Positions 12,365 to 25,313 of a DNA stretch of 64,000 nt are shown here, piece by piece; position 1 is the stretch's first letter; every line of letters begins with the position of its first letter. The position numbers were made by a program, and so were the translations under genes. The stretch is taken from positions 8,308,094 through 8,372,093 of the forward strand of contig ML677374.1 in assembly GCA_007922305.1 (NCBI GenBank), in the 5' to 3' direction. Below the pieces are notes generated by a model that saw only the letters and a program-made list of their open reading frames with translations, was not told where the DNA came from and did not search any database. Source of the stretch: Dermatemys mawii. Taxonomy: Eukaryota; Chordata; Testudines; Dermatemydidae.

Positions 12365-13718
12365 GTCCCAATACACATTACTCTCAACTCGTTTAGCCAG
12401 GTAAGTATCTTAGCTGTGTTATAGCCATTTTTTACTGCTTCATGAAGAATAGCGGTTTTGGGGAAATAGGAACAGCCAGGAAACCCCACCTTCCTCTTCC
12501 CCTCTCCCTCCTTCCCGAAAGATTGTTGAATACTTCTGGATTTACACTGCAAAACATAATCTCCTTCTTTCACCCTTACAACAGACCTTAGGGTGAGGAA
12601 CGGTAGCTTTCATGCCATTTTCTGAATTATTTTAAAGTGTTAATGTACTGTAGCTAATATCCTGGACAGGGAATTTCATAATGGCTCTTTGAGCCATACT
12701 TCAAACCACCTTTTGACATCTTCTGTTTCAGTACCCAATTCAGCAAGATGCTTAACCTTGCTGAATCAGGGCCTAATAGAGGGCCTTTCAGCACAGTTGC
12801 AATGAAGGGTAAGACTAATGCCTTCAAGAGAAATATACTGATACTGCCAATACCTGCCCCACAAATAATTCAAAACCTTGGGAAAGCACTTTTATTTGAA
12901 GCATGCTGTGCTCAGATACTAAAAGGCATGGCATAAATACTTAGATAGCATGGTTGATGTATAGTATAATGATCTGTCTACAACTTCTGCAGACAATGTA
13001 TGATATGTGACTTAAATACCTTATTTTCCCTCGTAGACAGCACAACACAAGTTTATTTTCTAAAGGGAAACCAATAGCTGCCTTCAAATATAGAAACATT
13101 TAAAGTGATTCTCAGAATGTACTGTTTGTGAAGCACCATTTCATCTGGCCTTTTGTAATCCAAATGAATGTCCCTCAGATTTAGGAACCAAATCATGGGC
13201 ATATGTTCTCTGAAAAGACAGCAAATGTTTTAACCAAAATAATGCACATATACTTGCTGCTAGGTTCTCCTAGCAAGTCTAAACACTGACGGATTCTCCC
13301 GAGGCCATCAGGAAATCAAACACCCAGAGGTGGCTGCTTATTCAGTTAGAAAAATATCAGCAAGGGCTCTTAAACTAACAGACTTCTCCCTGTACACTGT
13401 AATGATTGATGTCTGTCTAACCACAGAAACAGATCTTCAAACCACTTCAACAACTAATTCCCAGGTCCCATGTAAGTGATAACCATTTCCCAACTTTCAT
13501 CCTTCCTTTATCTTTTCTGATCAAACAGACTTGGATTGAGGGAGCAAATGGATTAGATGACACAGTGGAATTAAGTTAGTGACTCTGCTTGTGTTCAGGA
13601 TTAACCAAAATATATTTGCAAGGTGTAAAGTGTGTGATTAGTATCATGTACACTTGTGTCTAGTGATAAACCTCACAACCTTCAGCTGTATGCCTCACAA
13701 TGCACTCAGCATGTGTGT
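12365..13718. other. Intergenic, no gene seen
   Basis: No repeat or exon recognised. Short open frames only. Confidence 0.55.
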
Positions 13719-13722
13719 ATAA

Positions 13723-14368
13723 TGTGACAAAGCTCCAAGTTTGTACTTGTGGGTCCTGCGCTTCCTGGCAGATTTAGGGGCCTCAGAAACTCATCTAGGC
13801 CCCAGAGTGACCTCCCTTTCTCAGTATAATTGGCAAGAGTCACCACCTTCATCACAGGCCAGTATGGAAGGTGTAAAAAGTGGGGAGCCCAGGCCCGCCC
13901 TCTGCTCCGGGCTCCAACCCAGGGACCCTAATAGTATCAGCTAAGATGGCTGACCTTTTATCCACAAAGCACAATACAATTCCCTGGGCTACATCCCCAC
14001 AGCAGTCCCTGCTTCTTCAAACTCCACTTCACCCTTACCTCAGGGCCTCCTTCCTTCTGGATGATATGTTGTCCACCACTCAGTCTCACCAACAGTACAA
14101 CCTCCTTCCACAGCTCCTGACACCCACACCCACCTGACTAACTGGGAGGTTTTTATCTGGTTTCAGCCAGTCCCTGATTGGCTTCAGGTGTCCCAATTAG
14201 GCTAGCTGTTTCTACTCCTTTCTAGAAGGTTCTTAATTGGCTCCAGGTGTCTTGATTGGCCTGGAGTAGCCTTTGTTTGGCTATCCAGGGAACAGGGACC
14301 TGCACATCCTGAGACTAATATACCTGCCTTACAGCACTCTCCTGTATCCTTCTGGTCTGACTGTCACA
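13723..14368 (+). mobile_element. Solo-LTR-like element, 646 bp, TG..CA ends and 4-bp TSD
   Basis: Starts TGTGACA and ends TGTCACA (7-bp inverted ends beginning TG and finishing CA), flanked by ATAA at 13719-13722 and 14369-14372. The inside has no coding region; it has repeated GATTGGCT/CAGGTGT motifs around 14160-14270 and a GGGCTCCAACCCAGGG segment. The structure suggests a solo long terminal repeat left by recombination of an old retroelement, orientation assumed +. A non-LTR explanation (TIR element with 4-bp TSD) is less likely. The two short open frames within it are not genes. Confidence 0.65.
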
Positions 14369-15127
14369 ATAAGAACACTGTAACAAAATAACTGTGCAAT
14401 ATAGTGCTGATTATACAATCTACTGCCAATGTATGTATGTGAAAGAAAACAAGAGGATCAACAGCACCAGGAGTAGCAGTTCAGTGAACTCTGATCCCAA
14501 TGTTTGATGGGTTGACAGAACTAGACTCCTATAGCCTTTACTTATACAAGTATCTGTTGAGTTTGTTGCCTGAATGAGATTGCACTATGAAGGCCTAAAG
14601 GAATGTAATACCATTCTTGCCTACTTACAGGCAAGGAAGACAAAACACTGGTGACCAGGACCTCATCTGGGATAAATTAGTATAGCTCTGTTGATTTCAA
14701 AGGGGGTATGCTGATTTAGAACCTCAAAAAATCTGGCCCGGTGCTATTTTCAGCAAAAGTACTTTAGCCCACACAGGAGAGCATGGCCACAAAGAACTAG
14801 CAATATTTTTAAGTAATAAAACACAGGAGGCAGTGTGACTGTTTGGAGCTATTCCATGTTTTAGGTGCACTGTGAGGTATAAAGCTGAAGGTCAAGTGAG
14901 TTCAACTTGCCTGAGAACAGCAATAAATTCCTAGCAAGTGGGTGGCCAGCGTGGTGAGATTTCTGTTGTGGAACTGATATTGCCACAAAAAAATAAAAAA
15001 AGAAAAAAGAAATAAAGAAGGAAAGGTCTTTTTAGCTGCACATTTAATATAGGTTACTCACTTGGGATTGAGGCCTCAAAATTCCACTAGGGAACAGGGA
15101 TCCCATAGGTCACTTAACAATCTCTAT

Positions 15128-15212
15128 CTGTTTTCCACCTGTAATATAGGGTCTATTGTGCTTTGAGCTCTATAGATGAAAAGTGCTCTACAAATCCTAC
15201 ATATTATTAACT
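15128..15212 (+). mobile_element. MIR/SINE 3' tail remnant
   Basis: GTGCTTTGAGCTCTATAGATGAAAAGTGCTCTACAAATCC..ATTATTAA matches the 3' tail of MIR-type SINEs. The head is not recognised. Confidence 0.55.
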
Positions 15213-16299
15213 ATGGTGTTGGTTCAAACTGCTCATAATCTGAGACCTCACTCTCACCTCCTGTAAATTCAGGAATCCAATGAAGCATTTGCATTGATAA
15301 ACTCAAGAGATGCAAGTATCTGCTCATGATTAACAATTGCTGGCAATAGCAGTAGTAACTTAGTTTTTCCTGTGGCAAGTTATGTTGTTTTTCCAGGTAT
15401 CAGCACAGTAATCCAAGCGCCCCTCTGAGTCTGCCCACACATTCATTACTACTTTCTAGAGCGCTCCCATGTAAGAGAAAAATCCCATTGGTTCTAAAGT
15501 GAGCAGGATAAAGCCAATTTTTGTCCTTAGGGTGATATAGTACCATAACATGGAGGACATTTTGGCTTGTGCTCAGGATTTCAAGGCAGTTTTTATAATA
15601 TGTGGCTGTCATTTGTGGCATGAAGGCTCTATATTCCCATGACCTAGCAGTTCTTCCAAGAATACAGACAGCTGGGTCACGATGGTGGTACAAGGTAGTG
15701 TTGGTTTTAGGAGGAATGTGCCTACAAGCATGGGCATTTACCGTACATAGAGAGACTTCTTGCTTGTTTAATGATACATCTTGTCATTTCTGCCTAATGG
15801 GCCTTGTTATGTGTGCCTAATGGTTACATTAAAATGTGCAAGCACAGCTCCTTACCAATATTATGTCAAGAATAATTTAATTACTACAAATGATGCATCT
15901 GGGTATGCATAAACGTTGTTGTTGATTTAAATGTTTTCCCCCACCTCTCCCTTGATATAACAAATCATCTTTATGTGTTCAACCTACCTGAAGGCCGTCC
16001 TCATTATCAGTCAAACATATTTCAAAATGAAGTTGACACTAGAAAATTTCAGAGGTGCGTTTTTGGTTGCCATTCTGAGTTGGGTGTAAAAGAAATACTT
16101 TCTCTTGTTATTCCTGTCCAACATGGAAGAGTATAGGGCCTGATTCTGATCTCATTTATCCTGGCGTAAATCAAGAGCAACTCCAATCAAATTAGTAATA
16201 TAATGCAAGTTGGATCAGATCATTTCTCTGTAGCAATAGAGGGGGGTGAAGTTCATGAACAGAACAACAACAGGAAGTGAAAACGTTGACACTTATTTT

Positions 16300-16428
16300 T
16301 AGGCCCAATCCCACAAACACTTATGCACATGTGTAACTTTATTCACGAGTAGTCCAACTGAGTTTAATAAGGTTACTTCTGTAAAAAGAGTTACTCCTAC
16401 ATAAGTATCTGTAGGATCAGGCCCTAGA
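16300..16428. repeat. Palindromic interspersed repeat (ACTTATGCACATG / AGGATCAGGCCC type)
   Basis: AGGCCCAATCCCACAAACACTTATGCACATGTG leads in and TACATAAGTATCTGTAGGATCAGGCCCT closes, roughly mirror images. A related copy is at 23000-23105. Confidence 0.6.
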
Positions 16429-16994
16429 TTTCATTATATTTTATTTCTCTTTATTCACTTCTCTTGTATTTCTTTGTCTGCTACTCTTTTTTCTTAATTC
16501 CATTTGCAGTTCTCTTTTCTAGCAAATTGCTCAGTTTCCTATGTTTGACTCTATGTGCAGGAAAAAAAAGGCTTCTCGAGGGGGAGGGGAAGGACATAAT
16601 TCAAAAAGTGTTAAAGGGAAATGTTATTAGCAAGAAGATTAAGTCTGTAATGCAGGATAAAGGTTTTGAATTAATGGAGGAAACTGAAACTAAAAGGAAG
16701 CTGAATAATCTATTTTCTTTTTCCAAGCCAAAATGTAATAAAGATATCATATTTAGTAAAAACTAAATTTCATATGTAAAATGGCTGCAGTATAATGATC
16801 TTACATGTCAATAACAAAGCTGAGAAAACTTCCTTTTATAAAAACATGGGTCCAGTTCTTCAGTTGACCACAATGAAGCTATACTGATTTACACTAGTTG
16901 AAGGTCTGGCCTATGAGTTTTAATTTGACAGTGCCCCTTTATAATATAATATAATCCAGAGTCTGTATAAATCCAGAGTAACTATGGAGTTACT

Positions 16995-17063
16995 GAGGGG
17001 TACCCGTGTTAGTCTGGATCTGCAAAAGCGACAAAGTCCTGTGGCACCAGGACTCTTTGTCGC
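16995..17063. repeat. Interspersed repeat end with hairpin (GTTAGTCTGGATCTGCAAAAG)
   Basis: GGGGTACCCGTGTTAGTCTGGATCTGCAAAAGCGACAAAG, followed by a hairpin in which 17028-17041 pairs with 17048-17063 (2-base bulge). A reverse-strand relative, TCTGCAATTCCAGACTAACACGGCTATCTCTCTGAT, is at 3598-3633. Confidence 0.65.
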
Positions 17064-19844
17064 TACTGTACTTCATAGTTACATTAGTACAACTGAGCAC
17101 AATTTCGCCTTAAGGATCTGACAAAGCTGCTATGTAAAGAACCTCATTGAGTTTATTAACCATTGTGTAGCTCATTCACACAGGCCTACAATAGGCTTTG
17201 GAGAGAATGTCAATTTTCTTGCTGCATCAATGCCTTTGCTGGCATAGCTTCGGAGGGAGTTCATTTGCTGTCCCAACATGAAAATTGAGTGAGAGCATTT
17301 GCTAAGAAAAGGATGAAAAGAAACACTGGTAATGAAGAACAGCGAGGGGGAGAAAGGGGAGGACTGAGGATTCCTGGGCACATACTGAGTCCATACCCCC
17401 CATACTTCCCAGAGCACCCAGACAAACTGAATTAGGCCTTAATCCTGCAAGCTCATATACATGGATGGATGGATCTCTGTGCCTACATAAGCCTCACTGA
17501 CTTCCGCGTGTCTTCATTCTTGAAATGTGCCTTTATTACTAGCTCCAAAACAAAATCATAACACAAGCCTTCCTACTCAAGCTGTGAGAGATATAGCAAA
17601 ATACTCTATTCCCCCCCACACCACTCAATTTTATTAATAGATGCACTGATTTGATTCTAATTTTGTACAAAAAAAGAAGGGTTTGAGATGAAGCCTCAAC
17701 TAATTTATTCTTCATGAAAAAGGCCTTTTAATATGAATGGAGATGCTTTAAGTCTGTTGCTTTTTTGTATTTTCTGTGTGTATTAAATATATTTAAAGTA
17801 TTCTGTATGTTAGGAACCATGCACCTAATTAGAGCAGGATGTTTATTTGAAAAGAAAAAAAAATCTAATTAGCATATATTAACATAACACTGCATTTATG
17901 ACATCTTAATAGCATCAGTAGGATTTATGAATAAAATATAACCCGGGCATTTACATTCTTTAGTGTTCTGCTTCTGGCTGCAGAGTTGTGTATTGGGATG
18001 TGTGTAGACTTGTAAACACCCACATGATAAATTATCAGTAGTCCAGCTCAGAGCCCCTTTGTGCAGATTCCTGTCTTTGACTGATCCACAAGTATCCTAT
18101 TATGCTTTGTTCCTTGTGAAATATTACATAATTTTTTGCATTAATGGGTCAAAAGAAGGGATATACACAAGGGCCAAAGGGCACTTATGCACATAACTGC
18201 TTTCAGCTATGAAGTCAAAAGAAAGGCTTTCTAATATTCAAATTTCTGTTCTCACTTGTCCCAGCAGTACATGCATATTACTGTATGCCCAGTACTGACC
18301 CTTGAACTGTACACAATATAGGATGATGCCACCCATTCTATAGGGCTTTTAAATGAAGGAAGGCAATTGTGAATAACATTTTGAAGACTCTCCAAGCACT
18401 ATCCGGGCCTGATATCCACTGCCTTCCTCCATGTAACTTTGTGCAGAGTTAGTACAAGATACTGCCAAAAGGATTCCACCTGTGCAAAGTGAGTGGCAAA
18501 TTCAAGGCAGTGGAGAATCGGGTCCATGGAACTCTGCATGTTGATCTGACATACTACGTTTTCATGAAGGAACTGGGCTGTATTCTGTGCAACTGATGTG
18601 CTTCTAACTTTGCCATGTGCCATGTAGTTTTTAGTGGGTTTAGGCAAATAGGTCTGACACACATGTAGATTAAGTGCCAGTGTTCGGTGTTGGATACACA
18701 CACAGTACACTTGCTACCACCGTTAGTGTGAACAAAATAGCAACAGACAGATGCATGTCCCCTTGAATAACTGACTTCACCAGTAAAAGATTAGAATTGA
18801 TCTGTCATGTTTCATCAACAACAGTACCAATCAGATATCTCCATGCATCACTGAGAACAACAAATTACTTTCAATCAATCTGGGCTTTGGCATGGTCTTG
18901 TGCTGTCTCCACCTACACCCTCCAAACTAATATGAGTTAGATTCTGCAAACAGCTTCATTGACATCAGAAGGACTGCTCATGAAGTAAGATGCTATTCAG
19001 CATGAGGAAAGTTGCAGTCTGGCCCTGGATGATTGGAATGGTGAAAAGAAAAGCTGTGAAGCACACATAATAGTATGTGACAATCTGATTCTGCACCCTA
19101 CACTAAGTAGAGCTTACTAACGCAAACTGTGTTACTCATTGTGAATAAAGGGTAGCTGCATTAAGCTCAGAATGAGGAAACTAAGAGTATTTTAGAAGTG
19201 AGGAGCATCCTGTTTATTTCTTCTGTACATCTTATATTCCCTTAAATGGTTCCGTAGAAAAGTTTTACATATTTTAGTGTCACTTGATCTCTGAATGTTT
19301 CTTCTCATTTTTTAAAAAAGGAACTGACTGTTTCAATGGTGTCTTGCAAGGGTTGTCAGTCACTTTTTAAACAATAATTCATTCCTCTCATCTGCTCATG
19401 GCCTTTTTAAATATACAGCAGACTTTCCTAGTGCTAGTTCTTTTGGTCTATGCTACAACATACCTTGATTTTTTTTCGTGCAGCTTTTGGAAAAGGTGTT
19501 GTATTCTGCAAAAAAAGATGATGAAGTGAAAGACGATATGTGTTGGATGCCAAAAAAGCAGTAGAACTGGTAAGGTTCAGCTGCACAGGAGAATACAATA
19601 TGGGGAACCCAAAGAGGGGGTTTGCAGACCCTGCATGCCAGCCAGATATACTTGTTAAGGGGCTCCTTCCATGTTGTCATCTGCCAGAACTAGGCATGGA
19701 TACCTCAGATAAATGCATCCCTTCAAACCACTCTCTCTCATCAGTCCTCCACTTGATTGATGAGTGAGAACTGGCCCTCAATCTCATTTAAACAAACAAA
19801 CAGTAAGGGCATGCCAGTCATACTACTATTCGTAATAGTAATAG

Positions 19845-20045
19845 ATAACACTTCAGTGGTGCTTTTTAGTCATTTGACTCAAAGCACACACTGATTGGGT
19901 ACCATTAAATATCTTTATCTCTATTCTACAGATGGGGAAACTGGGGCAGAGTGATTTGTAGTGTTTCGGCCAAGGTCACCCAGCGAATCAGTGGTGACAG
20001 AGCTAGGACTGGAACCCAGCTCTCCTACCTCCTGTACCCGTGTCC
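19845..20045 (-). mobile_element. MIR-like SINE remnant (minus)
   Basis: ACAGATGGGGAAACTGGGGCAGAG..CCAAGGTCACCCAGCGAATCAGTGG..GGACTGGAACCCAGCTCTCC is a near-complete reverse-strand MIR core. Confidence 0.85.
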
Positions 20046-20572
20046 TATTTACTGGAGCACACTCGCAATGCAGATGAATACACCTATAGTTTAAGCTTGT
20101 GTGTGCCCAGGAGCACACTTGGAAGGCAGCTGCATTGGAGTACAATAGCTTTTGCTATACACTACAGAGGGCTTCGCAAGATTAAGGTCATTATGGAAGG
20201 CACAATCCTCAGCTTTATAGTGTAGAAATGATAATTGCCATTAGTTATGATAATTAGTTTTCTTTTTTTAAAAAGGAACAGCAATTTTTTTCAGCTGTTT
20301 ACATACAGTACTTTCCATAGTACATTTATTTTATAAAATAAAAAGTATCCCAATTCACTAAGGCCCGATGAGAGTCTCTTATAAACTGGAATGGGCTTGG
20401 GATCACATATAAACGACAAACTACACTGTCAACATTTGTTATGTGATCTTGTATCACACATCACTGTTCCATCACATTTATTAGTGTTCTTTTTCCTTTT
20501 GATGACCCATGTATTATATTTCTAAATTTCATCAATAATGCAAAAGTGTTCATCTCAGGATGTTGGTTAGAT

Positions 20573-20982
20573 CAGTGGTTCTCAAACTTTCCAGACTATT
20601 TTACCCTTTTTCAGGAGTATTATTTGTCTTGCATACTCCCAAGTTTCACCTCATTTAAAAATTACTTGCTTACAAAATCACACATAAAAAATAAAGTGTC
20701 AGAACACTATTACTGAGAAATTGCTTATGTTCTCATTTTTACAATAAATTATAAAATAAATCGATTGGAATATAAATATTGTACTTACATTTCAGTGTAT
20801 AGTATATAGAGCAGTATAAACAAGTCATTATCTGTATGAAATTTTAGTTTGTACTGACTTTGCTAATGCTTTTTATGTAGCCTGTTGTAAAACTAGGCCA
20901 ACACCTTCATGAGTTGATGTACCCCTCTGGAAAACCTGTGAGTAACCTTAGGGGTACACATTACCCTGACTGAGAACCAGCG
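20573..20982 (+). mobile_element. Non-autonomous hAT element, 410 bp (CAGTGGTTCTCAAA termini)
   Basis: Starts CAGTGGTTCTCAAAC and ends TGAGAACCAGCG, a mutated inverted copy. Flanks GGTTAGAT (20565-20572) and GGTTACAC (20983-20990) agree at 6 of 8 positions, consistent with a decayed 8-bp duplication. The AT-rich interior lacks an ORF. The termini are shared with 56980-57202. Confidence 0.8.
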
Positions 20983-21309
20983 GGTTACACCACTCTAGAA
21001 TGTGTGAGGTTAGTCTTTTCTTGCCAGATAATACTTTTGTAATGAGATTTAGATCAGTGTCTTGTTGCACAGTATTCTAATGTTGAGTCCAACAAAATCT
21101 TCCCTTGCTCTAGCTGGTGTTTCCATAATTATTTCCAGTGCTGTTGCTTTGTAAGAGCAACATATTGTCGCAGTTATTATGAAAAACAAATGCAATGTTT
21201 CACAATAATTCCTAATTATATCTCATTTACTGATTTTTATAGTAAATCCAGAAAGCATGATTCAGAATTCTGAAGTCAAACTCAGTGGGTAAGACAAGTT
21301 ATTATGTGT

Positions 21310-21324
21310 ACACACACACACACA
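21310..21324 (+). repeat. (AC)n microsatellite
   Basis: About seven AC units. Short. Confidence 0.85.
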
Positions 21325-22999
21325 ATCTTAATACAATATATTCATTAGTAACCAAATTATCCAGATGTGATCACTAATTCTGGAGCCCCACCTTGAGGTA
21401 TGCTGGGTCTAATTTGCAGGAGGGCTTAGCAGCAGTTGTAGTCAATAACAGCTATTAGTGCTCAGCACCTCTAAAAATTGGGCCTTATTTATTTCAAATT
21501 GGACATCCATAATTAGTGGTCATTTAAAAAAAACAAAACCACCACCGTAGCCCGGGCTAGATTTACATACAGGCAGAGATATGTTAAAGCCCTGAATTTA
21601 AAGTTAAACAGGATTAGGGTCAGAGGTTAATAAGTAATATTTTTTCTGGTTGGACCATAACCCCTGCCATCCCTGCAGAGGGCACTTGCTTAACAGAGAG
21701 GTCCATATTCACCTCATGGTATGTACACTCTTCCATTACCATTAAAAGCCCCAGTCTTGCCAATGCTTCAGCACCTATGCAACTTTGTTCACATGATTTC
21801 AGCAGAATCACACGCACATGCTAGGTGATTTGCAGAATCAGGACCAAAGTAAATAAAAATATGAGGTACAAACAAATGCAATGAAGCGTTTGCAAGTCTG
21901 TTAGCATCATAAATAAATCATAATAAAATGTGGAACACAAATTAAGATCTTTGAATGGCAGATGCATTAAAAGTATTTTTATTAATTAGAAATACATTGT
22001 GCACATATAAGGATATTTCAGGACCACGGCTTACTTTACGAACCTCACAAAGCAGACAAACACTGCTTGCTGTAGCAGACAGAAACCGCTACTAACAACA
22101 CTTTCAGATCCAAGGAACAGGTTTATTTTCAACACAGGTACAGAATACCACACTGGAGGAATCAAGTGAAGTGTAACAGACCAATGATTTGACTACAAGT
22201 AGCACAAACAAAGGATGTATACCAATTATGGCAAAGCACCTCTTTGTCAGAGAATAGCTTGAAACCGAACTATTCCTATTACTTACATCTTTTTTAAAAT
22301 CTAAAAGACCTTTTTGCTGTTTCTGGACACAAGGAGCAAAACCCAGGTATCATGCTCAGGATACTGGATATACGCCACAAGTAATTTACAGTGGGAAACT
22401 GCAGTATCTAATTCATCCTGGATCCCGAAGAAGATGCTGAAAGGAATGCAGCCCCCCAGTATGCTACCGACGCCTCAAGAAAGGAGAAACGATAATCTGT
22501 ATGAATATCATATGGTGCTTTCCCGAGGTTATTTGGCAACCTGTGTGCTTCTGAGAAAGTGGTAACAGCTGCGTTGAGTAGCGCTGATAGGAATGAGTGG
22601 AGCTGATTCAAATCTCTTCAGTAGCACAGTACCTGATGGAGCCAGGCTCTGCCTGTAGAAACAGCTTAACATCTTCACACACAACTTTCAAATACACTAT
22701 CAACTTAGAAAGCCAGAATTGTGCCAACTGTGACAATAAATAAGTACATTACAGGAGTTCTAGATTATGTTGGAACATTTTTTGCTGTTTCAAAGCAGCA
22801 GCAAGCCAGTTTATGATTCACCTACAGATCAGGGGCAAGAGCAAGAAAAATGAGCTCTTGTTCTTTCTCTCCATCCTCTCCAGCATTTGTGACTTCCAAT
22901 CTGTGAGGTTTGCAACTATTTAGTAAATACACTGATGCAAACCCATCCTTGCGGTAACGTCATTGACCTGCTGTTCTGAGACATATTTGACCCATCTAT

Positions 23000-23105
23000 T
23001 CTAACTGTGGCCCAGTTCTGAAAATATTTATGTAGGTGCATTGACTTCAATGGAACTACTCATGTACATTAAATTACACAAGTTTTGCAGGGGTAGAGCC
23101 TGAAT
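23000..23105. repeat. Palindromic interspersed repeat, second copy
   Basis: TTATGTAGGTGCATTGACTTCAATGGAACTACTCATGTACATTAAATTACACAAGTTTTGCAGGG has the TTGACTTCAATGGAACTACTCA core typical of the family seen at 16300. Shorter pieces lie near 1045-1110, 3445-3505 and 5805-5850. Confidence 0.55.
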
Positions 23106-24107
23106 TTCCATACAGAGAAGTCTATTTTAGGCGTCTGTAAAGCACTTGTGATTGTTGTATGTAGGTGCTTGCCTGTGAACAACCACCAAAATATCACATC
23201 TTGTTTGCTTTGTGTTCTTGATCAGAGAATTACACTAGGGAGTTTAGGTCCAAACTTTTCCCCTTAACAAATATTTTTTTCATGTGATCTTCAAAAAGTG
23301 TTGTCATCATGGAGGGGCAAAGGGTGTTTTAATAAGATCATGGTGCATCATTTTTGTGGGTTTTGTTTGTTCATTTTTTAACACCTTGCAGGTAGTTTTT
23401 TCTCCAGGAGTGATCTATGTATACTAAGCTCAAATTGGTGCACACGCGGTTTGCCCTGTTGGTTGTTTCTATGCCTTAGATTCCTGCATTTCTCCTGACG
23501 ATGGTGTTTGCCTGCTTTCCTATTTAGTATACCAGTGGTGAAACTCGGTATTCAGAACCACATTCACAGCTCCAACTTAACTTCAAGGAGAGATGTGAGC
23601 AGGTATTAAAAGACACAATTTGGACCTTAGTCCTAATCTGCTGTGTTTCCTCCTCACTTCCCCGTAGCCCAAAACGCAAACAAAACCTGATCTTAAATCT
23701 TCTCTCTTTTGATGTACAAGAATGAGGTTTGCTCATTCGTGGATCATGACACTAAGAAAAATGTTGGTTGAATGTTTGCAAAACCAGACAATACTCTACA
23801 TACACATTTTCACTGCCAAAGTTTGTAAAATGTAATTGACATACCTAGTTTTACCAAAAATTCTTCACCCCTTCTACCAAGGTGTCAAACACAATGCTAA
23901 AGATATTTACAGTCTATTCTTATCAGAATTCAGCTAATATAACTATTTTGAAGCTTTCAAGAAAGTACATACCACAAAGTCTTCCTGGTTCTGTGATGGG
24001 ATTACACATAACGTGATTTTAGCTTCTTCTATACTATTATAAAAACAGCACAATGATTTGCTTGTTGCCTTTTTGACATAGGGACAGAAATTGGAATAAT
24101 AAGAGAT

Positions 24108-24194
24108 AGGGCTTGTCTCCACAGGGAATTTGACCGGCAGTATAATTATACCACCATAGTTCTGACCGTCAATTTCCCTATGTAGATAAGCTCC
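24108..24194. mobile_element. Short foldback/MITE element, 87 bp
   Basis: The two ends are about 33-bp inverted copies with a few mismatches: AGGGCTTGTCTCCACAGGGA at the left and TCCCTATGTAGATAAGCTCC at the right. No flanking duplication found. Confidence 0.7.
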
Positions 24195-24761
24195 CAGTGT
24201 CAGCTGGGGAGGAGTAAGAAGGACTGTCAACTTGCTCACACTTGAGGGTGACACCTGCAAATTCCGTGTCACTCATTCTTCCTCTTGACACTGAATTGCT
24301 ACCCTGCTTGCCTAATTTAAATATACTTAAAAAAACCTCTCACCATTCAGTACATTTTAATGAATTTCCCATAACAATACTTAGGCTAGAGTCTAAGGAC
24401 AATGAGTTGTAGAAAATTAAAGCTGCCTCTCAGATGTGAGCAGTATTTTCACTTAGTCATGCATGGGTCCTTATTTTGTGTCTGCCTCCTTTGGCTCATA
24501 CACATTGCACTTCCTAATATGACTGAGAGAATCATCTTGAATTATTGGACTTTACTCACTACAGGAACCACCGTCTTAAAAATAAATCAATCAAGGTGTA
24601 ATGTACAAAAACATACTTGGCTTATTTATTTTGGCAGGTGACATTTATTAACTTTGGATAGGACTATTGAGTATGTTAGTCAATATTCAGTAGTAGATGT
24701 TGTAAAACTAATAACACCTTAGTAATATAAGATTTCACTATAGTATCTGTTCCTAAACCCA

Positions 24762-24945
24762 GGTCTACACTTCAGACATACATCAGTCTAACTAAATCGA
24801 TTGGGGTGTGAAAAATCCACATCCCCATAGCGACATAGTTATAACTGACCTAACCCCCACTGTAGACTGTGTGAAGGGGAGAGCTTCTTCCTTGGAGAGA
24901 GCTACGGCCTCCTGCTGAGGCAGATTAACTTTGTGGAGAAGTGAG
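24762..24945. mobile_element. MITE of the GTGTAGAC family, copy C
   Basis: CAGGTCTACACTTC, GGGGTGTGAAAAATCCACATCCCC, GACATAGTTATAACTGACCTAACCCCC and CTGTAGACTGTG are family landmarks. The 3' end is unclear. It lies just before the CpG-island flank. Confidence 0.7.
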
Positions 24946-25304
24946 ATCAGTCTGCCGTTGTTTCGGAGGGAGGTGGGGGTCGCTAGTTTTAAAAGCGAGG
25001 TTCTTCATTGTCCATACCTGGCTCCGCTTCGGAGCAGGGTCCTGCCACCCAGGTTCAAGAGCTCAGATTATCTCTGACAGGGCAGGGTCCCTCCCGCCCT
25101 CCATATCCCCCTTTGGTTCAAGTCAGTTTCACGTGCTGGTTTTCACACCCAGGCAGGTCGTTGCTCCTCAACAAGAAGCCATTTAAATCCGAGCCACCAA
25201 CGTCAACTGGGCTGGGCCAACGGTTCTTTCTGGGCAGTTTCCTTTGTCGGGGTGGGAGGGGGGTAGAGACTCCCCCGGCCCTAGAGCCTCGATTCGACAG
25301 GTTT

Positions 25305-25313
25305 GGGCGGGGC
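25305..25313 (+). promoter_or_regulatory. GC box (Sp/KLF type)
   Basis: GGGCGGGGC, a consensus Sp1/KLF motif at the 5' edge of the CpG island. A second, inverted one (CCCCGCCCC) lies at 25647-25655. Motif match only. Confidence 0.45.

Larger units (their letters stand above)
14373..19844. other. Intergenic, repeats and unique sequence
   Basis: Includes a SINE tail (15128), palindromic repeats (16137-16430) and the hairpin repeat at 16995. 17698-17960 is AT-rich and repeat-free (possible conserved element). A 100-codon open frame at 16464-16766 has no recognisable domain and is not called. Confidence 0.55.
20990..24107. other. Intergenic, no gene seen
   Basis: An (AC)n run at 21310 and the palindromic repeat at 23000; otherwise unique-looking AT-rich sequence. 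No splice-flanked coding exon is recognised. Confidence 0.55.

Noticed and set aside
16464..16766. 100-codon open frame with a hydrophobic start
   Set aside because: No recognisable domain, AT-rich composition like its surroundings and no partner exon.
1..25000. Exons of the gene neighbouring NLK (LYRM9 in mammals)
   Set aside because: I looked for the LYR-motif small protein on both strands and saw nothing; the neighbour is presumably farther upstream.
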